A DNA stretch of 64,000 nt. Origin: Algisphaera agarilytica (lineage in GTDB: Bacteria > Planctomycetota > Phycisphaerae > Phycisphaerales > Phycisphaeraceae). The stretch lies in NCBI RefSeq assembly GCF_014207595.1, contig NZ_JACHGY010000001.1:3876212-3940211 (forward strand), read 5' to 3'. The stretch's first letter is position 1, and every line of letters starts with the position of its first letter. The translations under genes and the position numbers were made by a program. Below, in pieces: positions 44,521 to 55,541 of this stretch. The notes beneath the pieces are model-generated. The model saw only the letters and a list, made by a program, of their open reading frames with translations, made no database searches and was not told where the DNA came from.

Positions 44521-44592
44521 GTTTAGCGGGCGGCACGCAGTGCCCCGCTTTATTTGTCATGTAAGTGGGACGCTTCGCGTCTTCCGCTAAAC
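44521..44592. terminator. Bidirectional terminator-like inverted repeats
   Basis: Outer arms GTTTAGCGG (44521-44529) and CCGCTAAAC (44584-44592) enclose a G/C-rich hairpin (gcggcacgcagtgccccgc). The repeats lie between converging genes and probably end both transcripts. Confidence 0.6.
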
Positions 44593-44617
44593 GGTTTTGG
44601 CGTCTTTCAAGTTGTGG

Positions 44618-46006
44618 TTATTCACCGAACAGGCCGAGCTGCCCGTCGAGGTTGGGGCGGCGGAAGTGTTTGCGGGCGATGGGGCGGATGTCGCGGTTGA
44701 GTCCGTACTTTCTGCAGTAGACGTCGAAGACGCGCTTGAGGTGCTCGACGTGGACGCCCGCGCCGCGTCGGCGGTCGTGGGCGGGGCGTTGGGGGATGCC
44801 GGACTTGCCGACGAAGTGCATCGCCGGGCGTTGGGATTGGGTGCCGAGGGTGACGCCGCCGTCGCGGGATTCCTGTGAGGCGGCACGCGGGTTCGCCACC
44901 ATCTTGCCGGTGTGGTCGTCGAGTTTGTTCCGCTTGGCCATGGGGCCGGTGTCGTACAGCTTGCCGCCGCGGGCCTGGCGGATGAGCGATTCCACGTGCT
45001 TGGCCCGCTCGGGGTGGACGTTGCGTTGCAGCCAATCCAGGAACAACGCCTTGAGCTGGTAGGGCAGCCGCAGCAGCACCCACGCCACCCGCTTGGCCCC
45101 CGCGTCGGCGATCGCCTCGAGCAGCCGGGGCAGCTCCGTGTCGGTCAGCCCGGGGATCACCGGCGCGATGTTCACGCTCACCGGCACGCCCGCCTCGGTC
45201 AGCTTCTGGATCACCCGCAGCCGTGCGGTCGGCGGTGAGGCCCGCGGCTCAAGCCGTGTCGCCAACTCATCGTCGAGCGTGACCAGCGTCACCGTGACGC
45301 GTCCCACGTTGCGCTCGCCCAGCTTCTGCCAAAGGTCCAGGTCGCGCAGCACCAGGGTGTTCTTGGTCATCGTCGACACCGGCTGCATGCAGTCGGCCAT
45401 CACCTCCAGGCACCCGCGTGCGATCTTCAGTTCCTTTTCGATCGGCTGATAGATATCCGTAATCGCCGACATCACGATCGGCTCGCCCGGCCAGTCCTTG
45501 CGGGCGAGCTCACGTTTGAGCAGGTCCGGCGCGTCGTGCTTGGCCATGATCTTGGTTTCGAAGTCCAGCCCCATCGAGAAGCCCAGGTACTCGTGGTACG
45601 GCCGGGCGAAGCAGTAGATGCAGCCGTGCTCGCAGCCGCGGTACGGGTTCACCGTCCAGTCGAACGGCACGTCCGACGTCTGCTTCACGCGGTTGATGAT
45701 CGCCTGGGTCTTGTCGGGGAAGATCTGCAGCGGCACCCGCACCGCCTGGTCCTGAGCGTCCGCCGCGTTGCCCGGGTTGGTGGGGCGGATTACCGAGTGG
45801 CGGTTGTCGCTGGGCCCGGCCCGCTCGGCTTCCTGCGCGTCGGCCTCACGCTCGGCCCGCTGCGCATCGATCGCGTCGCCGAGCACGTGCACGTTGTGTT
45901 TCTCGAACCGGTTGCCCGGATTCAGGCCCGCGCCACGCCGGTGGGCGGGGCCGTCGGGCAGAGCATCGCGGTAGTCCGGTTCCCGCTCGGGGTCGCTTCC
46001 TTGCAT
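44618..46006 (-). CDS. PA0069 family radical SAM protein
   Basis: The 462-residue protein (ATG 46006) has the radical SAM cluster site CEHGCIYC near residue 125 and following elements of a TIM-barrel (SVNIAPVIPGLTD). Its overall shape and the region NPYRGCEHGCIYCFARPYHEYLG match the PA0069/SPL-like family, distantly related to spore photoproduct lyase. The N-terminal about 90 residues are charged and disordered. Substrate is unknown. A promoter lies almost directly at the start codon, so the message may be leaderless. Confidence 0.85.
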   Translation of the reverse strand: MQGSDPEREPDYRDALPDGPAHRRGAGLNPGNRFEKHNVHVLGDAIDAQRAEREADAQEAERAGPSDNRHSVIRPTNPGNAADAQDQAVRVPLQIFPDKTQAIINRVKQTSDVPFDWTVNPYRGCEHGCIYCFARPYHEYLGFSMGLDFETKIMAKHDAPDLLKRELARKDWPGEPIVMSAITDIYQPIEKELKIARGCLEVMADCMQPVSTMTKNTLVLRDLDLWQKLGERNVGRVTVTLVTLDDELATRLEPRASPPTARLRVIQKLTEAGVPVSVNIAPVIPGLTDTELPRLLEAIADAGAKRVAWVLLRLPYQLKALFLDWLQRNVHPERAKHVESLIRQARGGKLYDTGPMAKRNKLDDHTGKMVANPRAASQESRDGGVTLGTQSQRPAMHFVGKSGIPQRPAHDRRRGAGVHVEHLKRVFDVYCRKYGLNRDIRPIARKHFRRPNLDGQLGLFGE

Positions 46007-46012
46007 ACCGTA

Positions 46013-46041
46013 CAAAATACAAACATATTTTGCAGCGTCAA
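46013..46041 (-). promoter_or_regulatory. Promoter with overlapping inverted repeat for the radical SAM gene
   Basis: On the minus strand TTGACG (46041-46036) and TATTTT (46019-46014) are 16 bases apart. The perfect inverted repeat CAAAATA-n6-TATTTTG (46013-46032) covers the -10 and spacer, so a repressor could bind there. The -10 ends 8 bases from the ATG. Confidence 0.55.
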
Positions 46042-46046
46042 GGGGT

Positions 46047-47015
46047 TTATTCGGCCGCGGCGGCGACGTCCAAAGCCGCCGTATCAGTGGGCTCGGCCTG
46101 ACCCGTGAAGGTGAACGTCACCGCGGCACGCTGCCAGTCCGCCCCGGCGTTGCGGAGCGATTCGAGGTTGGCGTCGGCGAAGCCGGGGTGCTTCTGGATG
46201 GTGCGGATGTAGTCGGGTACCAGGCCGGCATCGGGGACGACGAGGGTGAACGTGCCGTCGAAGGATTGGGCGCGTTCGCCGTTGCCGGTGCGAGCGATCG
46301 ACAGCTTCACCGGCTTGGCCGAGCCGGGCATCAGCGAGGTCAGCTCGGCGATCGGTTGCGACCACGATGCGTCCGCCCCGAGTTGTTCAAGGGTCTGGCT
46401 CTTGCCACGCAACTCAGCCTCGATCATCGAGACCGCGAGTTCGAGCTCTTCGTTGCGCAGGTCGGCGACGTTCATCTCCGCGAGGGCGGTGAGTCCGGTC
46501 GGGCGATCGAGGAGGATGCCGACTTTGAGCTGAGCGACCACGCGGTTGCGCAGCGTGTGCAGTTCGACTTCCCGGAGGATTAGGCGGCGGGGCGACGCTT
46601 CGATCGCCTGCAGCCAACCCACGACATCGGCCCACTCGCCCTCGGCCTGCATCATCGCGGGGCGGACCGCGACGCCTTGGCGTTCGATCACGACCTCGGG
46701 CATGACGCGCGTCAGTTCCAGGCCCGACCCGGCGGCGGAGGTGCGCAGCCAGTTGAGCCCCGCCTCGCCGTCGTGGCCGGGCCACATGCGTTCGGCGAAG
46801 AAGTCGAGCGCGGTGAGCCGCATCGACAAGCGTTGCTGTTGTTCCTGGTGTCGGGCCTGTTCGGGGCTAACCTCCGGCGGGGCGACGGCGGGTTGCACGG
46901 CGGAGGTGGCCGGGTCCGTCTGGCTGGATTCGGCGGGCGATTGGGAAGACGGATCGCACCCCACGGCCGCCACGGTCAGCGCGGCGAGGGTGAGGCGAGC
47001 GGCAATCGTACGCAT
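46047..47015 (-). CDS. Putative lipoprotein with PilO/GspM-like domains
   Basis: From ATG 47015 the protein has 322 residues with a lipobox (AAVGC near residue 18) and a Pro/Gln/Ser-rich linker. The region GLELTRVMPEVVIERQG to WADVVGWLQAIEASPRRLILREVELH resembles PilO/GspM-type domains of pilus or secretion platforms, and a second similar half follows. Similarity is at pattern level only. It is 40 bases upstream of the radical SAM gene on the same strand. No pilus genes are nearby. Confidence 0.55.
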   Translation of the reverse strand: MRTIAARLTLAALTVAAVGCDPSSQSPAESSQTDPATSAVQPAVAPPEVSPEQARHQEQQQRLSMRLTALDFFAERMWPGHDGEAGLNWLRTSAAGSGLELTRVMPEVVIERQGVAVRPAMMQAEGEWADVVGWLQAIEASPRRLILREVELHTLRNRVVAQLKVGILLDRPTGLTALAEMNVADLRNEELELAVSMIEAELRGKSQTLEQLGADASWSQPIAELTSLMPGSAKPVKLSIARTGNGERAQSFDGTFTLVVPDAGLVPDYIRTIQKHPGFADANLESLRNAGADWQRAAVTFTFTGQAEPTDTAALDVAAAAE

Positions 47016-47190
47016 GTCGAGAGCTCCGGAGGGCAAAGTGAAACAAAAGGCCTTAATCGTGCTATCGGCCGATGCCGATCGCCGGTGAGGCGGGGGAAAT
47101 TGTTTTCTTGGCTTCGGCGGCTGGGCGCGTTAATTTGTGCGGGTCAAGGGACCTGACACGTCTAACCCATGTCGCAGAGGAGAGGGGATC

Positions 47191-48021
47191 ATGAAATCGA
47201 AAAGAATCCGTAAGGCCATGACTTTGGCTTTGGGCCTGTCCGCATCGGCCGCGTCGGCCCAGATCACCGACCTGACCACCTGGTCGCTGGTTGAAGACCC
47301 CTCCCACCCGCTCATGAACGGCTCGGTCACGACGGGCGCGGCCACGCTCACCGCGGGCAACGGCGTGATCCCCATCGCCACCGACATCGGCTACGCCAGC
47401 GTCAACGGCCAGGACGTCGCCACCTCGACCTCCGGCTTCTACTTCGACCCCGGCAGCGACTTCGTGGCCGCGGTCGACTACGACCTGTCGTTCGCATCCT
47501 CGCCGATGCCTTCGGGCGGCCTCGCGGTCGGCTTCGGCGTCGGGGAAGACATCGACGGCACCGACTCGGCGGGTTTCACCGCACTGATCCAGAAGAGCGG
47601 CACCAGCACCTTCGGCTCGCTGGTCACCGCCGCACGAACCGACGATAACCCCGCGGGCGGAACGATCCTCAGCTTCACCCCCATCGCCACCGGCAGCATG
47701 TTTGTCGCCTACGTCGCCAGCACCGGCTCGATCACCGCCAGCTTCTCCGCCACCCCCGGGACCAACACCCCCGGCAGCGGCGCCGCAGCGTCCACCTTCA
47801 TCGGGCTGCAAAACAATTGGGACAATCAGGGGCTCTTGCTCTCGTTCTTCCTCCGCAGCCAGAACCTCTCCGGGCAGCCCGCGTGGACCGCCGGCGACGC
47901 GACCGCGGTGTTCTCCAACCTCCGCGTGCTCTCGGGCACACCGATCGAGGTCCCCGAGCCGACCACGGCCATGTTGCTGGTTGCGGCTGGGGCGGGCCTT
48001 CTGCGTCGGCGACGAGGATAA
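47191..48021 (+). CDS. PEP-CTERM protein, unknown function
   Basis: From ATG 47191 (AGGAGAGGGG upstream) the protein has 276 residues: a signal peptide (about 1-24), a beta-rich middle and the PEP-CTERM tail (VPEPTTAMLLVAAGAGLL, then RRRRG). No known domain is seen in the middle. It is expected to be exported and processed by exosortase. It is transcribed divergently from the PilO-like gene. Confidence 0.8.
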   Translation: MKSKRIRKAMTLALGLSASAASAQITDLTTWSLVEDPSHPLMNGSVTTGAATLTAGNGVIPIATDIGYASVNGQDVATSTSGFYFDPGSDFVAAVDYDLSFASSPMPSGGLAVGFGVGEDIDGTDSAGFTALIQKSGTSTFGSLVTAARTDDNPAGGTILSFTPIATGSMFVAYVASTGSITASFSATPGTNTPGSGAAASTFIGLQNNWDNQGLLLSFFLRSQNLSGQPAWTAGDATAVFSNLRVLSGTPIEVPEPTTAMLLVAAGAGLLRRRRG

Positions 48022-48168
48022 GCACAGCGCGTCACGATTGCGTTCGGGTGGCCGGGGCTGACGCTCGGGGAAGCCCCGGAGGTGCGGGTGTTGCGTAAGT
48101 CTTTTATCACTCGTTCCGGGGCAACGAAGACTCTGCCCCGGCCACACTCACCCCGCATCCCTCACGTC

Positions 48169-49896
<1,728 letters not shown>

Positions 49897-50022
49897 GCTC
49901 GGGATTTTAGAAGAGTTCGCGGGGAATTGTTGGATGCATCCAGCCCAGCGTGTATGGTGTTCATTCTGAGCAAACGCCCGGCAATTCCACGGGATCTTTT
50001 TTGTTGTTTCCAGAGGGCTGAG

Positions 50023-51162
50023 ATGAGTGTGCTTTCAATCGTGTTCCGGGCTTCCGCAGTGGCTTGTGCGCTGAGCCTGTCGTTTTCAAGCATCGGCCAA
50101 ACCTTCACTCTCGATCTCGACGGGGTGAGCCTCTACGCCGGAGGCACGCTGGATCTCGGTAGTTTCGCCTCGGTCGAGGGCGGCGCGGTCGTCGCGGTAG
50201 GCGATGTCACCGGCTCCCTAGACGTGGATTCGATCTACGGCGAGGGTGCCCTTACCAGCGATGGGTTCGACAACTCCCGCGGCGAGATCTTCTTCAACGG
50301 ATCGATCTCGGGCGTCGGCGGCCCGGGCTCGGTCCTCGACGGCCCGGTGACCAGCGCGACGGGCAGCATCACCATCGGCGGCAGCACCACGGTCAACGGC
50401 GACGTCTCTGCCGGGGGCAACTTCAGCCAGACGTTCTCGTTCGGCGTGATCAACGGCAACGTCGCGGCGGGCGGAGACGTCGCGGTCGATGGCACCGTAA
50501 ACGGCAACGTCACGCACGGCGGCACGCTGACGCTCGGGACCTTTGCCGACGTGACGGGCACGACAGCGCCCGGCGGCCCGGTCACCCCCACGCCGTTCGC
50601 CGCCCCGGACCTGGCCCCGAGCAGCGGGTTGTCGGCGGGCATCGTCGATATCAACCTCACTACGTTCGAAGACATCACGCTCGCGCCCGGCACGTACGGC
50701 AGCCTTAATTTCGATTCGGGCAACACCGTCAGTCTGAGCGCCGGCACCTACGTCTTTGCCGACATCGTCTCGAGCTTTAACCTCAACGAGCTCGCCTTCG
50801 ACACCAGCGGGGGCGAGATCTTCATCAACATCGATTCTATGGACACGACCCTGGACCTGATTCAGAGCATCAATGGCGTCGACCTGTTTACGGGTTTGAT
50901 GCCCGACCCGGCGCTGGCCGAGCTGATCACGCTGGAGGCCGAAGGGTCGCTCACGCTGAACAGCGATTTCTACGGCACGGTGCTTGTGCCCGACGGCGAC
51001 CTGGAGCTCGGCACCTTTTCTGAGCTCACCGGCCGGGCCCTGGTGGGCGGGGACGTGACTCTGGGGAACTCGACCGCCATCCTCGCGGTGCCCGAGCCGT
51101 CGTCGGCGCTGCTGGTCCTCGGGGCGCTTGGCGTCGTGGCCCGCCGGCGGGCCCGACGCTGA
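50023..51162 (+). CDS. PEP-CTERM protein with repeated beta-helix-like units
   Basis: From ATG 50023 the protein has 379 residues: signal peptide (about 1-26), a glycine- and aspartate-rich repetitive body, and the PEP-CTERM tail ([18 protein letters not shown], then RRRARR). The body repeats a pattern such as [29 protein letters not shown] and [13 protein letters not shown], followed by GDV, which suggests a beta-helix or bactofilin-like fold. Surface or matrix role is inferred. The ATG follows AGAGGG. Confidence 0.8.
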   Translation: MSVLSIVFRASAVACALSLSFSSIGQTFTLDLDGVSLYAGGTLDLGSFASVEGGAVVAVGDVTGSLDVDSIYGEGALTSDGFDNSRGEIFFNGSISGVGGPGSVLDGPVTSATGSITIGGSTTVNGDVSAGGNFSQTFSFGVINGNVAAGGDVAVDGTVNGNVTHGGTLTLGTFADVTGTTAPGGPVTPTPFAAPDLAPSSGLSAGIVDINLTTFEDITLAPGTYGSLNFDSGNTVSLSAGTYVFADIVSSFNLNELAFDTSGGEIFINIDSMDTTLDLIQSINGVDLFTGLMPDPALAELITLEAEGSLTLNSDFYGTVLVPDGDLELGTFSELTGRALVGGDVTLGNSTAILAVPEPSSALLVLGALGVVARRRARR

Positions 51163-51191
51163 TTCCGCAGGGCGGTACAATCGCCCGCCCC

Positions 51192-52667
51192 ATGAGCGAC
51201 CCAACTCAAAACGTCATCACGCGATTCGCCCCCTCGCCCACCGGCGAGCTCCACATCGGCGGGGCCCGCACCGCGCTCTTCGCCTGGGCCTACGCCAAGC
51301 GCCACGGCGGGAGCTTCCTCCTGCGTTTCGAGGACACCGACCAGAAACGATCCTCCAAGCAGGCCGAGCAGAACATCCTCCGCGACCTCGAATGGCTCGG
51401 ACTGCGCGGCGACAACCACGATGCGATCCCCCGTCAATCCGAACGGCTGGACCTCTACAACACCGCCCTCGACAAGCTCAAAGCTGCGGGCCTGACCTAC
51501 GAGGACGACGGCGCGGTCCGCTTCCGCATGGACAAGCCCGTCGCGTTCGACGACGCAGTGTTTGGCCACATCGCGGTGGAAGAAAAAGACCTCGAAGACT
51601 TCGTCATCCAGAAGGCGGACGGCTTCCCGACGTTCCACCTCGCCGTGGTGGTCGATGATGCCGACATGGGCGTGACCCACGTCATCCGTGGCCAGGAACA
51701 CCTGAGCAACACCACCAAGCACGCGGCGCTCTACGACGCCCTCGGCGAGCCTCGGCCCGTTTGGTGCCACACGCCGAGCATCATGAACCCCGATGGGTCG
51801 AAGATGTCGAAGCGGGACAAGGCCAAGCTCGCCCGGCAAGCCGCCAAGCAGAACGCGTGGCCCACGCCCGAATCGATCGACGCCTCGCGGTTCGATGCGT
51901 TCATGGGCAAGGACAACGACGACCTGGACATCGCCACCGCGATCGCGGAGGCGAATGGCCTGGAGCTCCCCGAGATCTACGTCGATGACTTCCGCCGCAG
52001 CGGCTACACCGTGCCGGTGCTGCTGAACTACCTCGCCCTGCTCGGTTGGAACCCCGGCAACGACCTCGAACGGTTCGACCTCCACTACCTCTGCGAGCAC
52101 TTCGACTTCGACCGTATCGGCAAGAGCAATTCCAAATTCGACCGCGACAAGCTCGCCGCGTTCAGCCAGGACACGTTCCTGCAGATGCCCGAGGACGAGT
52201 GGATCGCCACGCTCAAGGCCCACTTCGAGGCGTATTTCCCGAACTACATCGAAAAATTGGGTGATGGCTTCGGCGTCTTCGCGATGGCCTACAAAGAACG
52301 CAGCAAGACCCTCAGCGACCCGGCCGAGCTCGGCAAGTTTTTCGTTGAAGCGCCGGCCGCGTACGTACCCAAGGCGGTGAAGAAGAACCTCACCAAGAAC
52401 GAAGGCGAGGGCCTAAAATCCCTTGCGAAGGTGCGTGAGACACTGGCCGCGTTGCCCGAATGGAAGGCCGAGCCGATCCACGCGTCGCTGGATGAGCTCT
52501 GGCAGACGTTGGAGCTGAAGAACATGGGCGGCGTCGCCCAGCCGCTGCGGGTCGCCCTCACCGGCAACGCCGTCTCCCCCGAGATCGGCCCGACCCTTGA
52601 AATCCTCGGCCGCGACGAAACGTTGCAACGCATTGACAACTGCCTCGCCGCTCACCCAAGCCCCTAA
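51192..52667 (+). CDS. gltX: Glutamyl-tRNA synthetase
   Basis: The 491-residue class I enzyme has FAPSPTGELHIGGARTALF (HIGG version) at the N terminus, LRFEDTDQKRS, and KMSKRD near residue 205, with the bacterial anticodon domain after residue 330. It charges tRNA-Glu. It starts 30 bases after the PEP-CTERM gene and is followed by the EVE gene, so the three may be read together. Confidence 0.95.
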   Translation: MSDPTQNVITRFAPSPTGELHIGGARTALFAWAYAKRHGGSFLLRFEDTDQKRSSKQAEQNILRDLEWLGLRGDNHDAIPRQSERLDLYNTALDKLKAAGLTYEDDGAVRFRMDKPVAFDDAVFGHIAVEEKDLEDFVIQKADGFPTFHLAVVVDDADMGVTHVIRGQEHLSNTTKHAALYDALGEPRPVWCHTPSIMNPDGSKMSKRDKAKLARQAAKQNAWPTPESIDASRFDAFMGKDNDDLDIATAIAEANGLELPEIYVDDFRRSGYTVPVLLNYLALLGWNPGNDLERFDLHYLCEHFDFDRIGKSNSKFDRDKLAAFSQDTFLQMPEDEWIATLKAHFEAYFPNYIEKLGDGFGVFAMAYKERSKTLSDPAELGKFFVEAPAAYVPKAVKKNLTKNEGEGLKSLAKVRETLAALPEWKAEPIHASLDELWQTLELKNMGGVAQPLRVALTGNAVSPEIGPTLEILGRDETLQRIDNCLAAHPSP

Positions 52668-52691
52668 CCCCCAACTCCCAAGCCCTCACCC

Positions 52692-53114
52692 ATGAACTAC
52701 TGGCTCTACAAATCCGAACCCGGCAACTGGTCGTGGGACGACCAGATGGCCGCCCCGAAGAAGACCACCGAGTGGGACGGCGTCCGCAACTACCAGGCCA
52801 ACAACAACATGAAGGCCATGAAGAAGGGCGACCGCGGCTTCTTCTACCACTCGGTCAAAGAAAAGACCATCGTCGGCGTCGTCGAGGTCGTCAAAGAACA
52901 CGAGCCCGACCCCACCGACAAAACCGGCAAAGGCTTCGGCATGGTCACCCTCAAAGCCGTGGGCCCCATGCCCGAGCCCGTCAACCTCGCCCAGATCAAA
53001 GAAGAGCCCAAGCTCGAATCGATGGTGCTCGTCAACAACTCCCGCCTCAGTGTCCAACCCGTGACTGCGTCGGAGTGGAAGCACATTTGCAAGATGGGGA
53101 AGTTTAAGAGTTGA
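52692..53114 (+). CDS. EVE domain protein
   Basis: The 140-residue protein is a single EVE domain: YWLYKSEPGNWSWDD at the start, GVRNYQANNNMKAMKKGD and FFYHS in the middle, and WKHICKMGK at the end. EVE domains (thymocyte nuclear protein 1, YTH/PUA-like fold) bind modified bases, often 5-methylcytosine derivatives, and appear near restriction systems. Here it follows gltX by 24 bases, a housekeeping setting. Confidence 0.9.
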   Translation: MNYWLYKSEPGNWSWDDQMAAPKKTTEWDGVRNYQANNNMKAMKKGDRGFFYHSVKEKTIVGVVEVVKEHEPDPTDKTGKGFGMVTLKAVGPMPEPVNLAQIKEEPKLESMVLVNNSRLSVQPVTASEWKHICKMGKFKS

Positions 53115-53180
53115 GGCGCTAGGGATTAGGCGCTAGGCGTTAGGCTCCGACACCTGACCTAGCGCCTAATCCCTAGCGCC
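53115..53180. repeat. Perfect 23-bp inverted repeat (family D)
   Basis: GGCGCTAGGGATTAGGCGCT plus AGG (53115-53137) is the exact inverse of 53158-53180, with a 20-base loop. It starts right after the EVE stop codon and has no T tract. Confidence 0.85.
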
Positions 53181-53243
53181 GAGCGCCTCGAACCCTTTTC
53201 CGCTTACGACCAACCCCAATACCTCACCACCCCGAGAACCCCC

Positions 53244-54155
53244 ATGTCCCTCATCGTCACCGGCAGCATCGGCATCGACACCATCCACACGCCCACCGGC
53301 CAGGCGCCCGACGTGCTCGGCGGCAGCGCGATCTATTTCGCCGCCGCCGCGAGCTTCCACGGCCCGGTCCGCCTCGTCGGCGCCGTCGGCGACGACTTCC
53401 CCGATGAACTCGAGAAGCCGTTCCACCACTTCGATATCGATCTCGCGGGCCTCGAGAAACGCCAGGGCTCCAAGACCTTCCGCTGGACGGGCAAATACCT
53501 CGAGAACATGAACGACCGCGAGACGCTCAGCGTCGACCTGAACGTCCTGGCAGAGGACCTGCCGCCCGTGCCGGAGGCGTTCAAGAACAGCGAATACCTG
53601 TTCCTGGCCAACACCCACCCCGGCGGCCAACTCGCGCTGCTGGAGCAGTTCCCCGCGGCGAAGCTGACGGTGGCCGACACGATGGACCTGTGGATCGAGA
53701 CCGAGCCCGACCTGCTCAAGACGCTGCTCGGCAAGATCGACGGCCTGGTGCTGAACGACAGCGAAGCCCACCTGCTCACCGGCGAGACCAACATCGTCAA
53801 GGCCGGCGAAGCGGTGCTCGCGCTCGGCCCCAAGTTCGTCGTCATCAAGAAGGGCGAGCACGGCGCGTTCCTGCTCCACGCCGACGGCGCGGTGGCGTTG
53901 CCCGCCTACCCCGCGAAGGACGTCATCGATCCCACCGGCGCGGGCGACACCTTCGGCGGCGGCATGATGGGCTACCTCGCGGCCTCAGGCGGCGATACGT
54001 CGCTGAGCAGCCTGAAGAAAGCCATGGCGGCCGGTACCGTGGTGGCGAGCTACAACATCGAGTCGTTCAGCCTCGGCAAGCTCATGGAGATCGGCAAGAG
54101 TGATCTTGAGCTGCGCCACAGCGAGTTCGCCGCGATGCTCGACGTCAGCGAGTAA
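53244..54155 (+). CDS. PfkB-family sugar kinase (first of a pair)
   Basis: The 303-residue protein is a ribokinase-like kinase: VTGSIGIDTIHTP at the N terminus, GGSAIYFAAAASFHG, and the catalytic DPTGAGDTFGGG near residue 232. It phosphorylates a sugar or nucleoside; the substrate is not clear. A second kinase follows after 18 bases and the two share their N-terminal plan, so they are probably old tandem duplicates. Confidence 0.85.
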   Translation: MSLIVTGSIGIDTIHTPTGQAPDVLGGSAIYFAAAASFHGPVRLVGAVGDDFPDELEKPFHHFDIDLAGLEKRQGSKTFRWTGKYLENMNDRETLSVDLNVLAEDLPPVPEAFKNSEYLFLANTHPGGQLALLEQFPAAKLTVADTMDLWIETEPDLLKTLLGKIDGLVLNDSEAHLLTGETNIVKAGEAVLALGPKFVVIKKGEHGAFLLHADGAVALPAYPAKDVIDPTGAGDTFGGGMMGYLAASGGDTSLSSLKKAMAAGTVVASYNIESFSLGKLMEIGKSDLELRHSEFAAMLDVSE

Positions 54156-54173
54156 TTCCGCGACACTGCGGTC

Positions 54174-55076
54174 ATGAGTTTTCCTGGTGTTTTGATCAAC
54201 GCGACGCTGTGCATCGATACCGTCGAGGTGCCGGGACGAGGAAAGGTCGTTGACATCCTCGGCGGGGCGGCAGCCTACTTCGCCGCCGCAGCGCGGTTCT
54301 ACGGCCCGGTGCGCATCCTCGGCTCGGTCGGCAGCGACTACCCCGATGAGCTCTGGCAACAGCTCCAAGCCATGGGGCTCGACCTCTCGGGGGTGGAGCG
54401 ACGCGCCGGTGAGACCCTGCGCTGGCACGGCTCGTACCACGCCGACCTGAAGAACCGCGACACGCTGGTGGTCCACGAAGACCTCGCGGTCGAAGCGATC
54501 CCGCCGCTACCCGACGCGTGGCGTGACACGGCCTACGTCTGCTCCGGCGTGACCCAACCCACCAATCAGCTCACGCTGCAAAGCCAATTCCCGGATGCCC
54601 TCCTGATCGTCCTCGACACGATCGACCTGTACGTCCGTGAGCACCGCCCCAAGCTGCTCGAAGCCATCGCCGGGGCGCACGGCCTGGTCATCAACGACTG
54701 GGAAGCCACCCAACTCACCGGCGAAGCCGACGCGACGGAGGCGGCCCAAAAACTCCTCGGCCTCGGCCCACGCTTTGCGATCGTCAAACGCGGCGAGTTC
54801 GGCGCGGTCCTGGCTCACTCCGAAGGGGTCTGGCATTGCCCTGCCTACCCCGTGAAAGACCTCGTTGACCCCACCGGCGCGGGCGATTCGTTCCTCGGCG
54901 GGTTCCTGGGTTATATGGCCGAGCAGAACGCCGATGCGGAGGATTTCACGGCCATCCAACAAGCGATGCGTCACGGCACCGCCGCCGCGAGTTTCACCAT
55001 TGAGGATTTCAGCTTGCGGCGTTTGGCAGATTTAACGCGTGAGCAGATCGATGAACGCGTTGCGGCGCTGACGTGA
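54174..55076 (+). CDS. PfkB-family sugar kinase (second of a pair)
   Basis: The 300-residue paralogue of the preceding gene has NATLCIDTVEVPGRG, DILGGAAAYFAAAARFYGPVR (shown as GGAAAYFAAAARFYG) and DPTGAGDSFLGGF near the C terminus, so its catalytic Asp is intact. Sequence identity with its neighbour is moderate, with matched motifs along the whole length. Different sugar substrates, or a heteromeric pair, are both possible. Confidence 0.85.
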   Translation: MSFPGVLINATLCIDTVEVPGRGKVVDILGGAAAYFAAAARFYGPVRILGSVGSDYPDELWQQLQAMGLDLSGVERRAGETLRWHGSYHADLKNRDTLVVHEDLAVEAIPPLPDAWRDTAYVCSGVTQPTNQLTLQSQFPDALLIVLDTIDLYVREHRPKLLEAIAGAHGLVINDWEATQLTGEADATEAAQKLLGLGPRFAIVKRGEFGAVLAHSEGVWHCPAYPVKDLVDPTGAGDSFLGGFLGYMAEQNADAEDFTAIQQAMRHGTAAASFTIEDFSLRRLADLTREQIDERVAALT

Positions 55077-55089
55077 TACCGATGGATAC

Positions 55090-55158
55090 GTAGGTCAGGC
55101 ATGCTTGCCTGACATGAGCGACAAAAATCATGGCGTCAGGCAAGCATGCCTGACCTAC
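55090..55158. repeat. Perfect 24-bp inverted repeat (family C), copy 1
   Basis: GTAGGTCAGGCATGCTTGCC plus TGAC (55090-55113) is repeated exactly inverted at 55135-55158 around a 21-base loop. Each arm is itself a hairpin. A sister copy lies at 56846. Confidence 0.85.
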
Positions 55159-55380
55159 AGGAGTGGCGCTTGCTTGTGGTTTTCTTGAATCCCATGCGGA
55201 AATTTCTTAACAGTTCCGTACCCCGCGTCGTATATTGAATTAGACAATTCGATTTGCTGCGTGTTGAAGGGATCACTCGCATCTATTTGCCATTCTTGTT
55301 TTGATCTCCATTTTTCTGATCCTTTCCTTCCTGCGGGATTTGCTTTTTTGTTTCGTGGGCCAGCGACGCTGAGCAGGTGT
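55159..55380 (-). other. AT-rich stretch with a possible gene remnant
   Basis: No complete gene is seen from 55159 to the membrane protein start at 55542. On the minus strand 55155-55380 could encode about 72 residues of protein-like sequence (KWRSKQEWQIDASDPFNTQQ, then IELSNSIYDAGYGTVKKFP), but there is no good start. Base composition is more AT-rich than the genes around it. It may be the tail of a decayed gene; I do not recognise the family. The rest (55381-55541) looks like a promoter region. Confidence 0.35.
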
Positions 55381-55541
55381 TCTGCTTGGCGGTTGTGACG
55401 GTTGTGGACTGAGCCTGTTCTGCTCGGCACGGTGGTGGTGTTGAGTGTGGGGCGGGTTGATTCGGCCGTCTTCACGGTGTGGTGCTTTGCACGGCAGCGG
55501 TCAGCTGTCGCGTGGGCCAAATACGAAAGGTCAGGTGTCGG

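Noticed and set aside
53115-53180. Rho-independent terminator after the EVE gene
   Set aside because: The stem is long and perfect but no T tract follows on either strand; it fits a dispersed repeat better.
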